DNA of 64,000 nt from VBAS01 sp963773465 (GTDB lineage Bacteria > Bacteroidota > Bacteroidia > Chitinophagales > Chitinophagaceae). The stretch is taken from positions 558,001-622,000 of the forward strand of contig CAVZBF010000004.1 of the NCBI GenBank assembly GCA_963773465.1. The letters run 5' to 3'. Positions within the stretch are counted from its first letter, which is position 1. Each line of letters starts with the position of its first letter. The notes beneath the pieces are model-generated. The model saw nothing but the letters and a program-made list of their open reading frames with translations, searched no databases and had not been told where the DNA came from. Below, piece after piece: positions 10,652-19,919 of the stretch. Made by a program: the position numbers and the translations under genes.

Positions 10652-12031
10652 TTAATAGCCGGGATTTTGTTCAATGATTCCTCTGGAAGCGTCTACTTCC
10701 CTTTGCGGTATGGGAAAAACAATTTTATCGGCATCATAAGCAAAGCCATCAGTTGTTAATCGTAATCTTTTTCTGTCATGTATTGCATGGCCTTCATGAG
10801 CAAGTTCCAGTTTACGTTCGGCTAATATGTCGGCAAGTGTAACTGCAAGTAAAGCTGGTAAGCCAGCTCTTTGCCTGGTACGGTTTACATCTGCAAGTGG
10901 AGTGGAGCCTGTATTTGTACCGGCTCTAAAATTAGCTTCTGCACGGGTAAGGTACATTTCTGCAAGACGGATTATTGGCAATACTCTGTATTGAAGTTGC
11001 CATTTACCACTTCTTATGGTACTACTTGTGCCGGGACCTGTATAAAATAATGCCCTTCTCGCATCAATAAGATTGTAAAGCGCCATGTGTGGTGCTTGAA
11101 CAGAAACGTCACCATCTCTGCCACCATATGTCGGAATAGACCAATACAGATGCATATTATTTGCACCATCCTGGGCACTTATTTGCATAGCGAAAAGATA
11201 TTCTACAGAATTAACTGTGTTATTAAACGCGCCGGCATAAGTTGTAGCAAGAGCTCTTGCATTTGCAGTGGCTATTGTTATAGCACGGTCTGCCGCATCT
11301 TTCGCATCTGTCCATTTTTCCATTTGCAAATACACTCTTGATAACATTGCGGCTGCTGCAGCCTTAGTAGCATATACCATTCTTGTAGTGACATTTGATC
11401 CAGGGTTTACCGCGGGTAATAAACCTTCGGCTTCTGTCAGGTCTGCAATAATCTGTGCATAGGTTTGCTCTACGGTACTGCGTTTTACATAAGAAGCAGC
11501 GTCTATACCTCTTGTAGGTGTAAGTACGATTGGCACACCTTTATTAGTTGTTATACTTCCTGCAGAATATGGTTTGGCAAAAAGCCTTACTAATTCAAAA
11601 TACATAGAGCCTCTTAAAAACAAAGCTTCACCTTTTACCCTATTCTGATCAGCAGCAATAACTACAGGGATGGCACTGATAATATTATTGGCGATGTTAA
11701 TAGTGTTATATGCACTAAGCCATGTTGCACTTATAAAACTGTTTGTTTTAAGTATTGCCTTTGACCAGATTTCGCGGGGCTGATTAAAGGTCCCTTCCCA
11801 GCGAATTTCTCCATTAGCACCGAGCAATTCTGAATAAAGCTGCATATTTCCACCATAAAGGTTCCCGCTGCTTACAGCATCGTAAGCACCGTTAAGTACT
11901 TTCTTAACATTGGCGTCTGAATTCAAAGCGACTTCTTCGGCAACACTCTGCTGCGGAAGAAGATCAAGTTTTTTATCGCAGGAAGTGATAAAAAATGTTA
12001 TCAATGTTATTGCAATTATAGTACGTTTCAT
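10652..12031 (-). CDS. SusD/RagB-family nutrient-binding lipoprotein
   Basis: 459 residues with a lipobox at Cys18 (FITSC), followed by CDKKLDLLPQQ, the usual start of mature SusD proteins. The N-terminal TPR-like helical half includes LNGAYDAVSSGNLYGG and RVKGEALFLRGSMYFELVRLFAKPY, a SusD hallmark. The C-terminal half has RLAEMYLTRAEANFR and ILAERKLELAHEGHAIHDRKR, also diagnostic. SusD proteins cap the SusC barrel and bind the substrate at the cell surface. The gene starts 17 bp after the SusC stop, so the two are one operon. The substrate is not evident; no glycoside hydrolase is adjacent, and the nearest enzyme is the convergent cyanophycinase. Confidence 0.95.
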   Translation of the reverse strand: MKRTIIAITLITFFITSCDKKLDLLPQQSVAEEVALNSDANVKKVLNGAYDAVSSGNLYGGNMQLYSELLGANGEIRWEGTFNQPREIWSKAILKTNSFISATWLSAYNTINIANNIISAIPVVIAADQNRVKGEALFLRGSMYFELVRLFAKPYSAGSITTNKGVPIVLTPTRGIDAASYVKRSTVEQTYAQIIADLTEAEGLLPAVNPGSNVTTRMVYATKAAAAAMLSRVYLQMEKWTDAKDAADRAITIATANARALATTYAGAFNNTVNSVEYLFAMQISAQDGANNMHLYWSIPTYGGRDGDVSVQAPHMALYNLIDARRALFYTGPGTSSTIRSGKWQLQYRVLPIIRLAEMYLTRAEANFRAGTNTGSTPLADVNRTRQRAGLPALLAVTLADILAERKLELAHEGHAIHDRKRLRLTTDGFAYDADKIVFPIPQREVDASRGIIEQNPGY

Positions 12032-12048
12032 GATTGTAGTTTTTTTGG

Positions 12049-15000
12049 TTAAAATCCAAGGTTGATTCCGAATACCAATGATTTGATTTGTGGAGCTGCG
12101 TAAAAATCGCCACCCTGGTTACGGTTACCAGCACGATAGTCTGTATTAACCTCCGGGTCCCAGCCAGTGTAATCAGTGAATGTTGCCAGGTTAACTCCAG
12201 TAATATATACCCTGGCTGAACGGATTTTTATTCTGTTCAGAATGCCGGATGGTAAACTATATGCCAGTGTTATATTTTTCAATCGTATGTAACTGCCATC
12301 TTCAATATACCGGCTGGAAGCACCAATTCCATTGCCCATAGCAAATCTTAGTTCCGGAACCTGGGTAATGTCGCCTGCTTTTTTCCAACGGTTAAGATGA
12401 TCTCTGGTTTGGTTATCAAACCAGTCGAAACTGGCAGACATAAAACCTCCTGCCCCATTCATAATCTGGTTGCCAAACACACCCTGGAATAATACACTAA
12501 GTTCAATTCCTTTATAACTGAAAGTATTATTCAATCCGGCAATCCAATCAGGATTAGGGTTACCGACTACGAAATTTCCAGCGCTGTTATAATCATTGGT
12601 AGTGGTTTTTCCATCTGGTAAATAATACAAAGCATCACCATTAGCGGGATCGGCTCCTGCAAATTTTGGTCCGTAGAATACGCCGATAGATTCACCAACA
12701 AGTAATGAGTTCAGGTAGCGGCCATCATTACCTGGAATGATAGTTTGTTCACCATCCAGTTTGTTTATTTTGTTTTTATTTTTTGAAACATTCAGACTGC
12801 TGTTCCATCTGAAATCTCCTTTAATAATATTAGAAGAATTGAGAACGAATTCAAACCCTTCATTTTGCATTTGACCAATGTTCACTGTCTGTGTTGCAAA
12901 CCCTGAAGTACCCGGAACGGGAACATTATATATAAGATCATTTGTGTTCCTTTCATAATAATCAATCTCACCTGATAAACGGCCTTTAAAGAACCCGAAG
13001 TCTACGCCAATATCAAGTTGTTCTGATTTTTCCCATTTTAATTCCGGGTTAGCAAGCTGAGTGGGAACAAGACCTGATAAAGCATTGTACTTTGCAGCAC
13101 CCCATAGACCTAACTGAGCAAAGTCTCCAAAACCTGCATCATTTCCAGTTAAACCATAACTGGCTCTTAATTTAAGAAAACTTATCAGGTTGCTGGATTT
13201 GAGGAAATTTTCTTCACTCAATATCCAACCTACAGATGCGGCAGGAAAGAAGCCATATTTACTTTCTTTACCAAACCTGGATGAACCATCTACACGTCCG
13301 CTTAATGAAAGCAAATACCTATCATTTAATTTATAGTTAGCTCTTGCGAAATACGACAGGATAGCCGACTCTGTTAAAGTAGAAGTACCACCAGTAATCC
13401 TACCAGCACTTGCCAGGCGCTGTAATGCATTAACAGGAAAATCTTCTCCAAATACCCTGGTGAAATTCGTACTGAATTTCTGATAGGACATACCTAGTGT
13501 TGCATCCACATCATGTTTCTGGCGGAATGTCTTAATATAGTTGAAATAATTATTGGTATTAATTGTTACGTTACGAAACCAGTCAGACTGGCCATAACCG
13601 TTAGTTGACAAACCAGTGAGGGTTCTGTTGCCCCTGAAAAGCTCATCATTTTGAGTTAGTATATCAGCACCGAATTCTGATTTAAAAGTCAATCCTGTTA
13701 TTATTCTGTAATTCAGGTATGCGCTTCCTATATTCCTGTAAGTTGTTGAATTAAATTTGGAATCTTCAGTTTCTATTAAGCCATTATAATAAGTAGCTGT
13801 AGGCCTGTCATAATAAACACCATTGAGATCACGGGGAGGCGTTATTGGTGCCAGCGCTACTAATTGCATTGGAGTTTGGAAAGCGTTATCAAGATTATTT
13901 CTGTTCGATACTGTACGGGCAATACTAAGATTGAAACCAAGCTTTACCCTGTCACTGGCGTCGTGTTCCAGGTTGATACGGCTTGAAATGCGCTGAAAAT
14001 TATTAAGGATCAAAATACCATCCTGGTCATTGAAACCACCACTAATATAGAAACGGGTTTTGTCAGTTCCACCCGAAGCGGTAATATCTACCATTTTAGT
14101 AGTGGCATCATCATTAAACGCCAGTTTTTCCCAATCTGTATTTGTTTGCAATGTCCTCCAGTCAGAATGCCCGGAATAACGGGTAAGACGGCCTTCCACA
14201 AATAGAATATCTGAATTAGGGTTAGTGGGGCTAATACCATTAATACGATCAGCATTTGTAGCCGCTTCCCTTATTAATTCTACGTATTCGGCCGCATTTA
14301 AGAAACCGCGATAGCCAGTAGGTTTATTAGTACCGTACTGCATATTAACATTAAGATTAGTACGTCCGGCCCGGCCTTTTTTAGTAGTAATAAGCACAAC
14401 ACCCCCGGCAGCACGTGACCCATAAATAGCAGCAGCAGAAGCGTCCTTTAAAATATCAAACGTTTCAATATCATTAAAATTAATATCAGCGAGGGCATTC
14501 CCTGTTAGCTCATCAGTATTAATAGGAACTCCATCCACTACATAAAGCGGATCATTGGAAGCGCTTATAGAACCTGCCCCTCTTATTCTCACTTTTACGC
14601 CTTCCCCAACTTTTCCATTATTGGCTTCTACAAAAACACCGGCCGCTCTTCCCTGGAGTGCCTGGTTAAAATTTGGTACGGGCATGTTGGCCACTTCAGT
14701 ACCCTTAACCCTGGCAATATTACCTGTCAGGTCTCTTTTTATTTTTGTTCCATAGCCAGTAACAATTACCTCTTGAAGGTTTTGGGATTCACCAGCTTTT
14801 AATGAAACCTGAACGGTAGATCCGGATATAGCGACTTCCTGGGTTTCAAAGCCAACTCCGGAAATGACAAGCGTTGTTGCTTTTTCCGGTACTGAAAGTG
14901 AAAAGGTTCCATCCTGTTTTGAGACAGTACCTGTTCTTGATCCTTTTACGGTAACTGACGCCCCGATTACAGGAGATCCGTCTTTGCTATCAGTAATCTT

Positions 15001-15084
15001 TCCGATTACAGTTTTGTTTTGTGCCCATAATAGCTGGATAGAAAATAAAGACCCTATCAGCATAAGCAGTTTAATTTTTCTCAT
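12049..15084 (-). CDS. SusC/RagA-family TonB-linked outer-membrane transporter
   Basis: About 1011 residues from the ATG at 15084 (MRKIKLLMLIGSLFSIQLLWAQ), which begins a proper signal peptide; the frame is open further upstream but without a signal. Domain order: CarboxypepD_reg-like domain (GKITDSKDGSPVIGASVTVKGS, about residues 28-105), then the plug with EVIVTGYGTKIKRDLTGNIARV and VRIRGAGSISASNDPLYVVDGVPIN, then the large barrel ending SLVFGINLGF. This is the import channel partnered by the SusD lipoprotein just downstream. The frame is intact over 3 kb. The promoter should lie in 15085-15290, but I see no clear operator there. Confidence 0.95.
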   Translation of the reverse strand: MRKIKLLMLIGSLFSIQLLWAQNKTVIGKITDSKDGSPVIGASVTVKGSRTGTVSKQDGTFSLSVPEKATTLVISGVGFETQEVAISGSTVQVSLKAGESQNLQEVIVTGYGTKIKRDLTGNIARVKGTEVANMPVPNFNQALQGRAAGVFVEANNGKVGEGVKVRIRGAGSISASNDPLYVVDGVPINTDELTGNALADINFNDIETFDILKDASAAAIYGSRAAGGVVLITTKKGRAGRTNLNVNMQYGTNKPTGYRGFLNAAEYVELIREAATNADRINGISPTNPNSDILFVEGRLTRYSGHSDWRTLQTNTDWEKLAFNDDATTKMVDITASGGTDKTRFYISGGFNDQDGILILNNFQRISSRINLEHDASDRVKLGFNLSIARTVSNRNNLDNAFQTPMQLVALAPITPPRDLNGVYYDRPTATYYNGLIETEDSKFNSTTYRNIGSAYLNYRIITGLTFKSEFGADILTQNDELFRGNRTLTGLSTNGYGQSDWFRNVTINTNNYFNYIKTFRQKHDVDATLGMSYQKFSTNFTRVFGEDFPVNALQRLASAGRITGGTSTLTESAILSYFARANYKLNDRYLLSLSGRVDGSSRFGKESKYGFFPAASVGWILSEENFLKSSNLISFLKLRASYGLTGNDAGFGDFAQLGLWGAAKYNALSGLVPTQLANPELKWEKSEQLDIGVDFGFFKGRLSGEIDYYERNTNDLIYNVPVPGTSGFATQTVNIGQMQNEGFEFVLNSSNIIKGDFRWNSSLNVSKNKNKINKLDGEQTIIPGNDGRYLNSLLVGESIGVFYGPKFAGADPANGDALYYLPDGKTTTNDYNSAGNFVVGNPNPDWIAGLNNTFSYKGIELSVLFQGVFGNQIMNGAGGFMSASFDWFDNQTRDHLNRWKKAGDITQVPELRFAMGNGIGASSRYIEDGSYIRLKNITLAYSLPSGILNRIKIRSARVYITGVNLATFTDYTGWDPEVNTDYRAGNRNQGGDFYAAPQIKSLVFGINLGF

Positions 15085-15405
15085 GTGTAGTGCAGTGTTA
15101 GTGTGAATAAATATGCTATTTATAAACAGTCCCAGAAAGTTAAACAAAAAAAAACATACAAAATGCCCGATGGTCGTTGAATTCTAAAGGAATTAAAAAA
15201 ATAATTCCTTTACCTGTTTAAGTAAAGGAGAATGTATTGTGCTAAAGTAACAACTGCTGCCAGCGCTGCCACAACATAGGTTGTAATTAATTTGCGAACT
15301 AATGCCGGAAAGATGCCAAAGAGAATTTCTGATCTCTTACAGAAAAGGAAGGTTGGTTTACGCAAAGTGGAAAACATATTTTACATTCATGCAAACAACT
15401 GTTAT

Positions 15406-16284
15406 ATGAAGCTGCTCATCACTTTTTCATTTTTACTTTTGAATTTTTCCGTTTTCAGCCAGGATAGTATGAGTATCCATTATAAAATTTATGATTCACG
15501 AACAAAACAAATTGTAACTGTTGACAAGATCGTAACGGATATGGCCGATGCAGACGTTTTATTTTTTGGCGAAGAACATAATGATAGTGCCGGGCACTAT
15601 TTAGAAAATAGAATATTCAGGGCTCTGCATGCGCAGTATGGAGATAAGGTCGTTTTAAGCATGGAGATGTTTGAAACCGATAATCAACTTAGTTTGAATG
15701 AATATTTATCGGGATTTATGAATGAAGACCGATTTGCAAGAGATGTAAGATTGTGGAGTAATTATAGAGATTACAGACCAATGATAGAATATTCGAAACA
15801 AAATAAAATTCCGGTGATCGCCGCTAACCCGCCACGGCGCTATGTAAACCTTGTTACCCGCAGGGGAACGAGATCACTGGATAGCTTATCAAAAGATGCA
15901 AAGAAATTTTTGCCGCCGCTGCCTTATGATACTTTAACCGGGCGTTACCGGGAGAAATTTATGGAAATCATGAAAGGAGGACCGGCAAGTACCAGTCAGA
16001 ATATTTATTACAGTCAAAGCTTATGGGATGCAGGAATGGCATATAGTATTTACAGTTATCTAAAAAAGAATAAAGGAAAAAAAGTATTTCACTGCGTTGG
16101 TGGTTTTCATACAGAAGAGAAACTGGGCACCGCAGCCCAGCTACAAATGAGAAATAAAAAGTTAAAGATCCTGAACATTGCAAGTTTTAGTGATGAGTCT
16201 TTTAATAATCCCGATTGGGAAAAGTTTAGTTATAAGGGTGACTATATTATTCTAACCAATCCCGACCTGAAAAAAACTTTTTGA
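15406..16284 (+). CDS. ChaN-like (DUF399/Tiki superfamily) secreted protein
   Basis: About 292 residues starting at ATG 15406 (MKLLITFSFLLLNFSVFSQ), a clear signal peptide. The open frame begins earlier at 15292 but that part has no signal. Family features: DADVLFFGEEHNDSAGHYLE near the N terminus, VVLSMEMFETDNQ, VIAANPPRRYVN, and KVFHCVGGFHTEEKLGT with a conserved His near the end. ChaN of Campylobacter is an iron-regulated haem-binding lipoprotein, and the superfamily also has members with metalloprotease-like sites. The setting among TonB receptors supports a role in haem or iron handling. Its stop abuts the convergent receptor gene with no spacer. A decayed copy of its 5' region lies at 9130-9270. 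Confidence 0.85.
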   Translation: MKLLITFSFLLLNFSVFSQDSMSIHYKIYDSRTKQIVTVDKIVTDMADADVLFFGEEHNDSAGHYLENRIFRALHAQYGDKVVLSMEMFETDNQLSLNEYLSGFMNEDRFARDVRLWSNYRDYRPMIEYSKQNKIPVIAANPPRRYVNLVTRRGTRSLDSLSKDAKKFLPPLPYDTLTGRYREKFMEIMKGGPASTSQNIYYSQSLWDAGMAYSIYSYLKKNKGKKVFHCVGGFHTEEKLGTAAQLQMRNKKLKILNIASFSDESFNNPDWEKFSYKGDYIILTNPDLKKTF

Positions 16285-18453
16285 TCACAAACGCAATTTA
16301 ATTCCTCCGTTTATCACAAATCCATCGAGAGGCGCATAAATATCCCTGAACTGCGGATCATCAAATGTTCCTGTATAGATCGTGTCGAATCTTGTTTGTC
16401 TTGAATCAGTAAAATTTTCAAAGTTGATATAGATTGAAAATTTTTCCCAAAGCTTTTCTGCCATAAAACCGGTAATCCAGTAAGATCTGCCGGTAGCTCC
16501 ATCACTCAATTGTTGCTTACTGAAATAATAAGCTTCTAAGCCAATTTTCCATTTTTCTTCCACTTCATACAATAACACAGAATTCAGCCGGTGCCTTGAA
16601 GTGAGGTAGTTTTCAAATTCTGTATTTCCTTCATGCAAATATGCTTTGGTAAGTGTGTAGCCAAGAAATAATTTGAAATCGCTATATCCCAATTTTACAT
16701 TTGTTTCCATACCCCGACTATCAAAATGTCCATTTACATTTTTAAAATTATAAAACGGTCCGCCCGGAACAGCCTGCAATATTAACGGATCATGTATGCG
16801 GGTGTAAAAGAAAAGATGATTAATGCTGAAAGTAATCTTATCATCAGCAAATCTTGTACGGTAATTTATATCGGCATTTACGCCGTAACTTCTTTCCAGT
16901 TCATTTTCATCAGGATCTACCGGAAGCACATTTCTGTATAATAATCTTTCACTTTCCTCGGTAAAAATTGTTGGCGTTTTATAACCCATGCCGCCGCCGA
17001 CGCGTGAAGAAAGTTTGGAAGAAAATTTAAACAACATTGATACCCTGGGAAGAATTGCAAAGCCATAATCTTTTACAAAATCGCCACGCAAGCCGGTTTC
17101 AAGGATGAACTTCCTATTTACCGTAAGATTGTTTTGCACAAATATGCCAGTCGTTATCTGCTCATAGTTCCTGGCAGGAGTTGCAGTTAGTTGTTGTTCT
17201 TCAAAATGATCAGTTACAAAATTGATCCCGCCGATCCATTCTGATCTGTCTCCATGATTAGAATACGTAAGTTCTGTAAAACTTGCCAACTGGTCGGCAG
17301 CAAAAGCGTACGTGGTTCGGGCATTCATAACTCTTCGGAAAAGACTGACACTATTCTTTAATTTAACAGCACTGCTATTGCCAAATCTTTTTTCGAAAGA
17401 AAGCTGGGTGCTGAATCTGTCTGTATTATTATTTTCGGTATAGCCGTTCGGTTTATTTTCCTTTATATATTCGATGTCGCCGCCTAATCGGTTTTCGTTT
17501 GTAACATTGAGTGCTACTTGCAGGTCTGTTTGTTCATTTATATACCAGAAAAATTTTGGATTGACCGTGTAGCGTTCAAATTTGGGAATAGCAGTCAGCC
17601 CGACATCTGAAGGATCGTAAGCTGAATTACTGTTACGTGAAGCAAATAACGTCACTCCAACCTTATTAAATTTTTGTCCATAAAAACCGCTTGTGTTTAT
17701 TCCACCCGCACTTGTCAGGTCTATATGAAAATTTAATTCCATTTCTTCTTTTGGTGTTTTGGAAATAAGATTTACTAAACCGGCGATAGCGCCACCTCCA
17801 TATAAAGTAGAAGATGATCCTTTGATAACTTCAAACTGTTTCAGATCTAGTGGTGGTGTTTGCAATAATCCCAACCCTCCGCTGAAACCATCGTATAACG
17901 GAAACCCGTCACGAAGAATTTGGGTATATCGTCCATCCAATCCCTGTATACGAATTGAAGAGTTTGCAGAAGTTGCTGATGTTTGTTGCGTAGTGATGCC
18001 TGTGCTTTCATTTAATACCATTCTTATATCACCGGGCTTCATGTTTGCTTTTTCATCCAGTTCTTCACCGGCAACAAATTCAACTCTTGTTGGGATGTCC
18101 TGTATGGTTCGGGAACTTCTTGTGGACTGAATGATCACTTCGTCTTCCTCTTCATGTTCCGTTTCCATTTCGATCGTCACTTCATGATCCGGTGGAAATT
18201 CATAGACAATGTTATTTTCTGCGTAACCTACTGAAGTGATCCTGATCCTGTATTTTCCCGCCGGGATATCTTTTATTAAAACTGATCCGGCAGAATCTGC
18301 AGCCGTTGTTCTTTTTAATTCTTCAATAGTTACAGAAGCTTTGGCAACAGCCTCGCCTGTTTCTTTATTAATGATCTTTGCTTTGAAGATATGTTGAGAA
18401 GATGCAGTAAATCCTATAACCAGGATTACTGCAACTAAAAAAATTCGTTGCAT
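16285..18453 (-). CDS. TonB-dependent receptor with CarboxypepD-like N-terminal domain
   Basis: About 722 residues from ATG 18453 (MQRIFLVAVILVIGFTASSQ), where the signal peptide starts. A carboxypeptidase-regulatory-like domain follows (residues about 22-100, AKIINKETGEAVAKASVTIEE), ending in an acidic linker EHEEEDE. The plug has VIIQSTRSSRTIQDIPTRVEFV and FEVIKGSSSTLYGGGAIAGLVNLIS; the barrel ends VINGGIKLRL. It is the last gene of a three-gene operon after an AraC regulator and a Cys-rich small protein. That arrangement is common for siderophore, haem or metal receptors controlled by a PchR-like regulator. The ligand is unknown; transition metal or haem is inferred from the neighbours. 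Confidence 0.9.
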   Translation of the reverse strand: MQRIFLVAVILVIGFTASSQHIFKAKIINKETGEAVAKASVTIEELKRTTAADSAGSVLIKDIPAGKYRIRITSVGYAENNIVYEFPPDHEVTIEMETEHEEEDEVIIQSTRSSRTIQDIPTRVEFVAGEELDEKANMKPGDIRMVLNESTGITTQQTSATSANSSIRIQGLDGRYTQILRDGFPLYDGFSGGLGLLQTPPLDLKQFEVIKGSSSTLYGGGAIAGLVNLISKTPKEEMELNFHIDLTSAGGINTSGFYGQKFNKVGVTLFASRNSNSAYDPSDVGLTAIPKFERYTVNPKFFWYINEQTDLQVALNVTNENRLGGDIEYIKENKPNGYTENNNTDRFSTQLSFEKRFGNSSAVKLKNSVSLFRRVMNARTTYAFAADQLASFTELTYSNHGDRSEWIGGINFVTDHFEEQQLTATPARNYEQITTGIFVQNNLTVNRKFILETGLRGDFVKDYGFAILPRVSMLFKFSSKLSSRVGGGMGYKTPTIFTEESERLLYRNVLPVDPDENELERSYGVNADINYRTRFADDKITFSINHLFFYTRIHDPLILQAVPGGPFYNFKNVNGHFDSRGMETNVKLGYSDFKLFLGYTLTKAYLHEGNTEFENYLTSRHRLNSVLLYEVEEKWKIGLEAYYFSKQQLSDGATGRSYWITGFMAEKLWEKFSIYINFENFTDSRQTRFDTIYTGTFDDPQFRDIYAPLDGFVINGGIKLRL

Positions 18454-18499
18454 AGGTAAATGATTAAGTGAAAACGTTAGTTCCTGTATCAATAGTATG

Positions 18500-18805
18500 T
18501 CAGGCTAACTTAGGCGGTTGCCAAAAATCATAATGAACATCAGGAATAGGAGAAACAATATAACCGGCATATTGATGAGGAGAGAAAGCAGAAGCTATTT
18601 CTATATTATTATTCTCAAATGAAACGGTAAAACCGGAACAGCCCGTGCATGTAAAAAACGGTGAACAACTTCCACAATCGCCATCGCTTTCTTCGTGATC
18701 TGTTTCCTGTGTTATTTTCTCTTCAGCACAATTATCAAACGTACAGCAGGGGATAGCAAAAAGAAAAAGTAAATAAGCAGATAGTATGAAAGCGATAACC
18801 TTCAT
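18500..18805 (-). CDS. small Cys-rich membrane-anchored or secreted protein (DUF6660-like)
   Basis: 101 residues. A hydrophobic N-terminal segment (residues 3-19) is followed at once by Cys20-Cys21, so this may be a signal peptide with a lipobox or a single anchor. Further cysteines are at 26, 44, 47, 53 and 56, including CGSC and CTGC pairs beside an acidic, His-containing stretch (TDHEESDGD). The C-terminal half is neutral and contains no known motif. It resembles the small DUF6660-type proteins that Bacteroidota place beside TonB receptors, an assignment from memory of the pattern and not certain. It lies 8 bp after the AraC gene and 46 bp before the receptor start. Paired CxxC groups would suit metal binding or thiol chemistry in the periplasm, by inference. 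Confidence 0.65.
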   Translation of the reverse strand: MKVIAFILSAYLLFLFAIPCCTFDNCAEEKITQETDHEESDGDCGSCSPFFTCTGCSGFTVSFENNNIEIASAFSPHQYAGYIVSPIPDVHYDFWQPPKLA

Positions 18806-18813
18806 GTGTTGAT

Positions 18814-19755
18814 TTAGGCTCTAAGCAATAATTCGCAAGGCTTAAGCCCGGTATGTTTTTTAAATGCAGTGGAAAAATGCGAGATAGAAGAATAACCCAG
18901 CAGCATAGAAACTTCCGTTACACTCAATCCTTTTTCATACAATAAATATTTAGCATGCTCCATTCGTTGGCTTTGATAAAAATCAAAGATGGTAGTGCCA
19001 AACATTTCTTTAAATCCTTTTTTCAGGTAACATTCATTGATCGCTACTTTGCGGCTGAGTTCTTTAATAGTAATCGGTTCGCCAATATGCTGAATTAAGA
19101 TTTCTCTTGCCTTTGTTATTTTATCACGGTCTGCTTCATTAGCAAGGAATTTGCAATTAACTACATCAATCTCTTTTTCACCCAACATACAATCGAGACT
19201 ATACAGCAACAGCATTTGAGTTTGTGCATTGATGTAAATATTTTCCAGGCTGTCAGTGAAAGTATGATTCAGCAATCCTTCCAACACGATTCTTGTTTTG
19301 CCGCAAAGCGGTAACATTTTGGTAAAAGAAGAGCGATGTTTAAAATTCAAGACATCATCACTCAGAATTTCATTTCCTTTGCGTGTTACAAATTGTGAAA
19401 TATGCGCCGGTGAAAAACGGAAGCTCATCACATCAACACTTTCCACTCTTTCCACGCAAGATCTTGATGCACTGTATTTACACATATTGCATTCAGTATC
19501 TTTCTGGCGGCAATACACATTACCCGATACACAAAACTTTAATTCAAGATAATTTTCCTTTGGGTTGCTTTTTTCGTAATGATACACAAGCATACCAATA
19601 TCTTCCATATTCCAGTTGCCTGTATTATGATACCTGTTAATGGTATATTGAACGGAACCTGGTATCAATCTTACTTTTTCCTGGAGCATGACGAATTGAT
19701 CCTGTAAAAAAGACTGGCGGTATGCAAGTGATAATATATCCGGAGGATTATGCAT
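18814..19755 (-). CDS. AraC-family regulator with Cys-cluster sensor half
   Basis: 313 residues. The C-terminal 100 hold two helix-turn-helix motifs: ITIKELSRKVAINECYLKKGFKEMFG and LSVTEVSMLLGYSSISHFSTAFKKHTGLKP, the AraC/XylS signature. The N-terminal half has an unusual Cys set at residues 75, 82, 89, 92 and 100 (CRQKDTECNMCKY... C), suited to binding iron, zinc or a cluster. It is the first gene of an operon with a Cys-rich small protein and a TonB receptor. This resembles PchR-type regulators, which bind the imported ligand and activate the receptor gene. The metal-sensing role is inferred from the cysteines and context. Confidence 0.9.
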   Translation of the reverse strand: MHNPPDILSLAYRQSFLQDQFVMLQEKVRLIPGSVQYTINRYHNTGNWNMEDIGMLVYHYEKSNPKENYLELKFCVSGNVYCRQKDTECNMCKYSASRSCVERVESVDVMSFRFSPAHISQFVTRKGNEILSDDVLNFKHRSSFTKMLPLCGKTRIVLEGLLNHTFTDSLENIYINAQTQMLLLYSLDCMLGEKEIDVVNCKFLANEADRDKITKAREILIQHIGEPITIKELSRKVAINECYLKKGFKEMFGTTIFDFYQSQRMEHAKYLLYEKGLSVTEVSMLLGYSSISHFSTAFKKHTGLKPCELLLRA

Positions 19756-19871
19756 CAGTCTGCAAATTTACAACACAAACACTGATTTGCCTTAACATAG
19801 ATCAATTGTAACGATAATACTACCTTAAAGTGCAGGCTTTTAAAAAAAATTCTCTGTTTGGCTTTAACGAT

Positions 19872-19879
19872 TAACTTTG
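19872..19879 (+). promoter_or_regulatory. candidate -7 element (TAnnTTTG) upstream of lpxA
   Basis: TAACTTTG matches the Bacteroidota -7 consensus and lies 40 bp before the lpxA start. The nearest TTTG (19857-19860) is only 11 bp upstream, shorter than the usual -33 spacing, so only the -7 match supports it. Confidence 0.4.
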
Positions 19880-19885
19880 CCGGGC

Positions 19886-19909
19886 CTCCCCCGAATAGGT
19901 CGGGGGAGA
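19886..19909. repeat. small C/G-rich palindrome in the lpxA leader
   Basis: Arms CTCCCCCGA and TCGGGGGAG around a short AATAGG loop, 10 bp before the lpxA ATG. It is similar in style to family B but lacks that family's flanks. As an mRNA hairpin it would sit over the ribosome-binding region. Confidence 0.55.
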
Positions 19910-19919
19910 CTTTTATTAA

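Noticed and set aside
18500..18805. Small Cys-rich gene and AraC gene as a toxin-antitoxin pair
   Set aside because: The small protein has an export signal and is followed by a TonB receptor; the arrangement fits an uptake operon.
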